From Nodularia sp. LEGE 06071 (lineage in GTDB: Bacteria > Cyanobacteriota > Cyanobacteriia > Cyanobacteriales > Nostocaceae): DNA of 64,000 bases. The stretch covers positions 620,001 through 684,000 of the forward strand of contig NZ_JADEWH010000001.1 in NCBI RefSeq assembly GCF_015207755.1, in the 5' to 3' direction. Of this stretch, positions 62,158-64,000 are shown piece after piece. The notes beneath the pieces are model-generated. The model ran no database searches. It had not been told where the DNA came from and saw nothing but the letters and a program-made list of their open reading frames with translations. Each line of letters begins with the position of its first letter. Positions within the stretch are counted from its first letter, which is position 1. Position numbers and translations under genes: made by a program.

Positions 62158-63858
62158 ATGAAATATCGGGAATTTAATATTTCTCTGGCTGCGCCACGCC
62201 AGCTATCAGCAAAAAATTTTCGCCTTTTGTTTAGCAGTCACCTGAAATCGACTTTACCCTGGCGAGCCGGACTAACGGCTTTGTTAGTTGTATTCGGAGG
62301 TTCCATATTACTGACTAGTCAGGCAAATGCTGGTGCGACCCGCCAACAGACTTTAATGGCGCAAGTTCCTACCTCTGCAACCGTAATTTACGTTAATCCT
62401 CAAACCGGTGCAGATACAACTGGAGTTGGTACTACCGCAGCTGCGCCCTATAAAACTATTACTTTTGCTCTCAGACAAGCCCAACCAGGGACAATTATTC
62501 AACTAGCACCAGGGACTTATAACAGCGAATCTGGGGAACAATTTCCTCTGTTGCTCAACCCAGGGGTGACCCTACGTGGTGATGAATCTAGTAAAGGTCA
62601 GGCAGTCTTGATTACTGGTGGCGGTTTTTATACTAGCCGTACCTTTGCTCGACAAGATATAACCATCTTGGCTACCGAAAATACCACTGTTGCAGGTTTA
62701 ACTGTAACTAACCCAAATCAGCGTGGTACTGCCGTTTGGGTCGAATCAAGTAATCCCAGCATCCAAAATAATACTTTCACTAACAGTTCCAGAGAGGGTG
62801 TTTTTGTCACTGGTACAGGTAATCCCAAAATTGAAAATAACCTGTTTGTGCAGAATCAGGGTAACGGGATTTCAGTAGTTAGAACTGCCCAGGGTGAAAT
62901 TCGCAATAACTTGTTTCAGGATACAGGTTTTGGTCTAGCGATAGGCGGTACTTCCACACCCCTAATTGAGGGCAACCAAATCATCCAAAACCAAGATGGT
63001 CTGTTTATCTCAGAATCGGCTAGACCTGTACTGCGTAAGAATGTCATTCAAAACAATAAGCGGGATGGTATTGTTGCCACTGTCAATGCTCAACCTGACC
63101 TTGGTACCAATGAAAATCCTGGTGGCAATCTCATTCGTGGTAACACTCGGCATGATGTAAATAATGCCACTTCTAGTAATACGATTCTTGCTATTGGCAA
63201 CGATATTGATCAGAGTCGCATTGTTGGTCAAGTGAATTTCGTGGCTGCTAATGTTGACCTGCCCACTGGTCAAAGTGCCTTTGGAGATGTGCCAGAAGGT
63301 TATTGGGCAAAAGCTTACATTGAAGCCCTAGCATCGCAAAATATCATTGCTGGTTTCCCCGATGGTACTTTTAAACCCAATGACCCTGTAACTCGCGCTC
63401 AATTTGCCACCATTGTCACCAAAGCTTTGACACCACCAGTTAAACGCACAGGGATTAATTTTAGAGATGTCGCTAATAATTTCTGGGCTTACGGTGCGAT
63501 TCAATCTGCTTATCGAAGTGAATTTCTAGCTGGCTATCCTGATGGTAGATTTCAACCACAGCAGCAAATTCCTAGAGTACAGGCACTGGTTTCCTTAGCC
63601 AATGGTCTGGGTTTCACTGCCAATAATCAGAATGCTCTTTCTGTTTACAGCGATGCTGCCCAGATTCCTAATTACGCAATAGGCCCAGTCGCGGCCGCAA
63701 CTACACGACAATTAGTGATTAACTATCCCACAGCTAGACAACTTAATCCCAATCGTCCTGCAACTAGAGCAGAAATTGCTGCTTTTGTTTACCAGGCACT
63801 GGTCAATGCTGGACGTGTCCAACCAATTGCTTCACCTTATTTGGTAACAGCTCAGTAA
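62158..63858 (+). CDS. Surface protein: DUF1565 parallel beta-helix plus SLH domains
   Basis: The 566-residue protein has an N-terminal membrane/signal segment (AGLTALLVVFGGSILLTSQANA), a DUF1565 right-handed beta-helix (about 75-360: VIYVNPQTGADTTGVGTT, IQLAPGTYNSESGEQFPLLL, then NNTFTNSSREGVFV...-type coils) and three SLH-type repeats (about 368-550: FGDVPEGYWAKAYIEALA, AGFPDGTFKPNDPVTRAQF; FRDVANNFWAYGAIQSAY, AGYPDGRFQPQQQIPRVQ; INYPTARQLNPNRPATRAEI). SLH domains attach proteins to pyruvylated cell-wall polymers. Polysaccharide binding is inferred from the helix fold. Confidence 0.9.
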   Translation: MKYREFNISLAAPRQLSAKNFRLLFSSHLKSTLPWRAGLTALLVVFGGSILLTSQANAGATRQQTLMAQVPTSATVIYVNPQTGADTTGVGTTAAAPYKTITFALRQAQPGTIIQLAPGTYNSESGEQFPLLLNPGVTLRGDESSKGQAVLITGGGFYTSRTFARQDITILATENTTVAGLTVTNPNQRGTAVWVESSNPSIQNNTFTNSSREGVFVTGTGNPKIENNLFVQNQGNGISVVRTAQGEIRNNLFQDTGFGLAIGGTSTPLIEGNQIIQNQDGLFISESARPVLRKNVIQNNKRDGIVATVNAQPDLGTNENPGGNLIRGNTRHDVNNATSSNTILAIGNDIDQSRIVGQVNFVAANVDLPTGQSAFGDVPEGYWAKAYIEALASQNIIAGFPDGTFKPNDPVTRAQFATIVTKALTPPVKRTGINFRDVANNFWAYGAIQSAYRSEFLAGYPDGRFQPQQQIPRVQALVSLANGLGFTANNQNALSVYSDAAQIPNYAIGPVAAATTRQLVINYPTARQLNPNRPATRAEIAAFVYQALVNAGRVQPIASPYLVTAQ

Positions 63859-64000
63859 ACTTCTAGCTTTGGCATCCTTTGTGATTTGCTGAGGGTGTCA
63901 AAAATAGGGTGTTGGGGGTAGGGGTTAGGGTGTAGGGAAGACAGCATTGGTCGGGGCTTGGAACTCCCACCAATGCAATTGTCTTGAAAAGAGGGGGCTT
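63859..64000. other. Window end, no gene seen
   Basis: 142 bases after the last stop codon. A GGGTGTTGGGGGTAGGGG low-complexity tract occurs at about 63908; nothing else is visible. Confidence 0.4.

Noticed and set aside
1-64000. CRISPR arrays, tRNA and rRNA genes
   Set aside because: No evenly spaced direct repeats with unique spacers, and no convincing tRNA T-loop/acceptor patterns or rRNA segments were seen on either strand; a dedicated RNA search would be needed to exclude a divergent tRNA.

Overview
The window is a chromosomal piece of a filamentous, probably heterocyst-forming cyanobacterium (Nostocales: Nostoc, Anabaena or Nodularia type). The evidence is the very frequent HIP1 octamer GCGATCGC, cyanobacterium-specific genes (flavodiiron proteins Flv1 and Flv3, cyanophycinase and cyanophycin synthetase, RpaB, an NblB-like HEAT protein, DUF760, an Asr1405/Asl0597-type protein, Ser/Thr kinase with WD40 repeats) and Nostoc-style dispersed repeats such as heptamer STRRs and G/C-rich palindromes. 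The species cannot be fixed from the sequence alone. No tRNA, rRNA, CRISPR array, prophage or intact transposase was seen.

Layout. 1-710: truncated secreted choice-of-anchor I protein. 1.1-5.3 kb: flv1 and flv3 on the minus strand, separated by a DUF559 gene embedded in dispersed repeats. 5.4-14.8 kb: metabolic genes (coaX, alpha/beta hydrolase, NUDIX, argH, larB, a peptide-type ABC binding lipoprotein, ispF, trmD), with a 54-codon gene at 8405. 15.4-19.1 kb: cphB-cphA, the cyanophycin turnover pair, followed by convergent tatA. 19.4-26.9 kb: membrane Ser/Thr kinase, cbiT, cdsA, a DUF2993 protein, RsuA/RluB-type pseudouridine synthase overlapping a RodZ-like gene, malQ. 27-30.2 kb: NUDIX gene and a tandemly duplicated pentapeptide-repeat/RidA fusion. 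30.4-37.5 kb: 2Fe-2S protein, Asr1405-like gene, dps, an IS605-type remnant, carB. 38.3-44 kb: group 2 sigma factor, a second IS605-type remnant, DUF760, mutT, CBS protein, NblB-like, PEP-CTERM protein. 44.3-48.1 kb: DUF456, complex C (cytochrome b6f cofactor) assembly protein, rpaB, divergent radA. 48.4-53.9 kb: WD40 kinase, ClpP-fold protease, Pro/Thr-repeat peptidoglycan-binding protein, a membrane protein. 54.1-60.1 kb: rimP-nusA-ylxR-infB translation/transcription operon. 60.3-63.9 kb: membrane protein, small proteins, DUF1400 protein, SLH/parallel beta-helix surface protein.

The main unusual signals are repeats and mobile DNA, not a new enzymatic pathway. (1) Two small transposon-like elements (6293-6447 and 31745-31889) share ~16-20 bp inverted ends, each is bounded by an exact 11-bp direct repeat, and both sit in the same palindromic host repeat while carrying different palindromic cargo. 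(2) A ~1.46-kb tandem duplication produced two proteins that fuse a pentapeptide-repeat solenoid to a complete RidA enaminase domain. (3) Two decayed IS200/IS605-type elements retain only a small ribbon-helix-helix gene plus terminal hairpins. (4) Several host proteins have been extended in-frame by short tandem repeats (RadA, MutT, the WD40 kinase, the Pro/Thr protein, the DUF559 protein).
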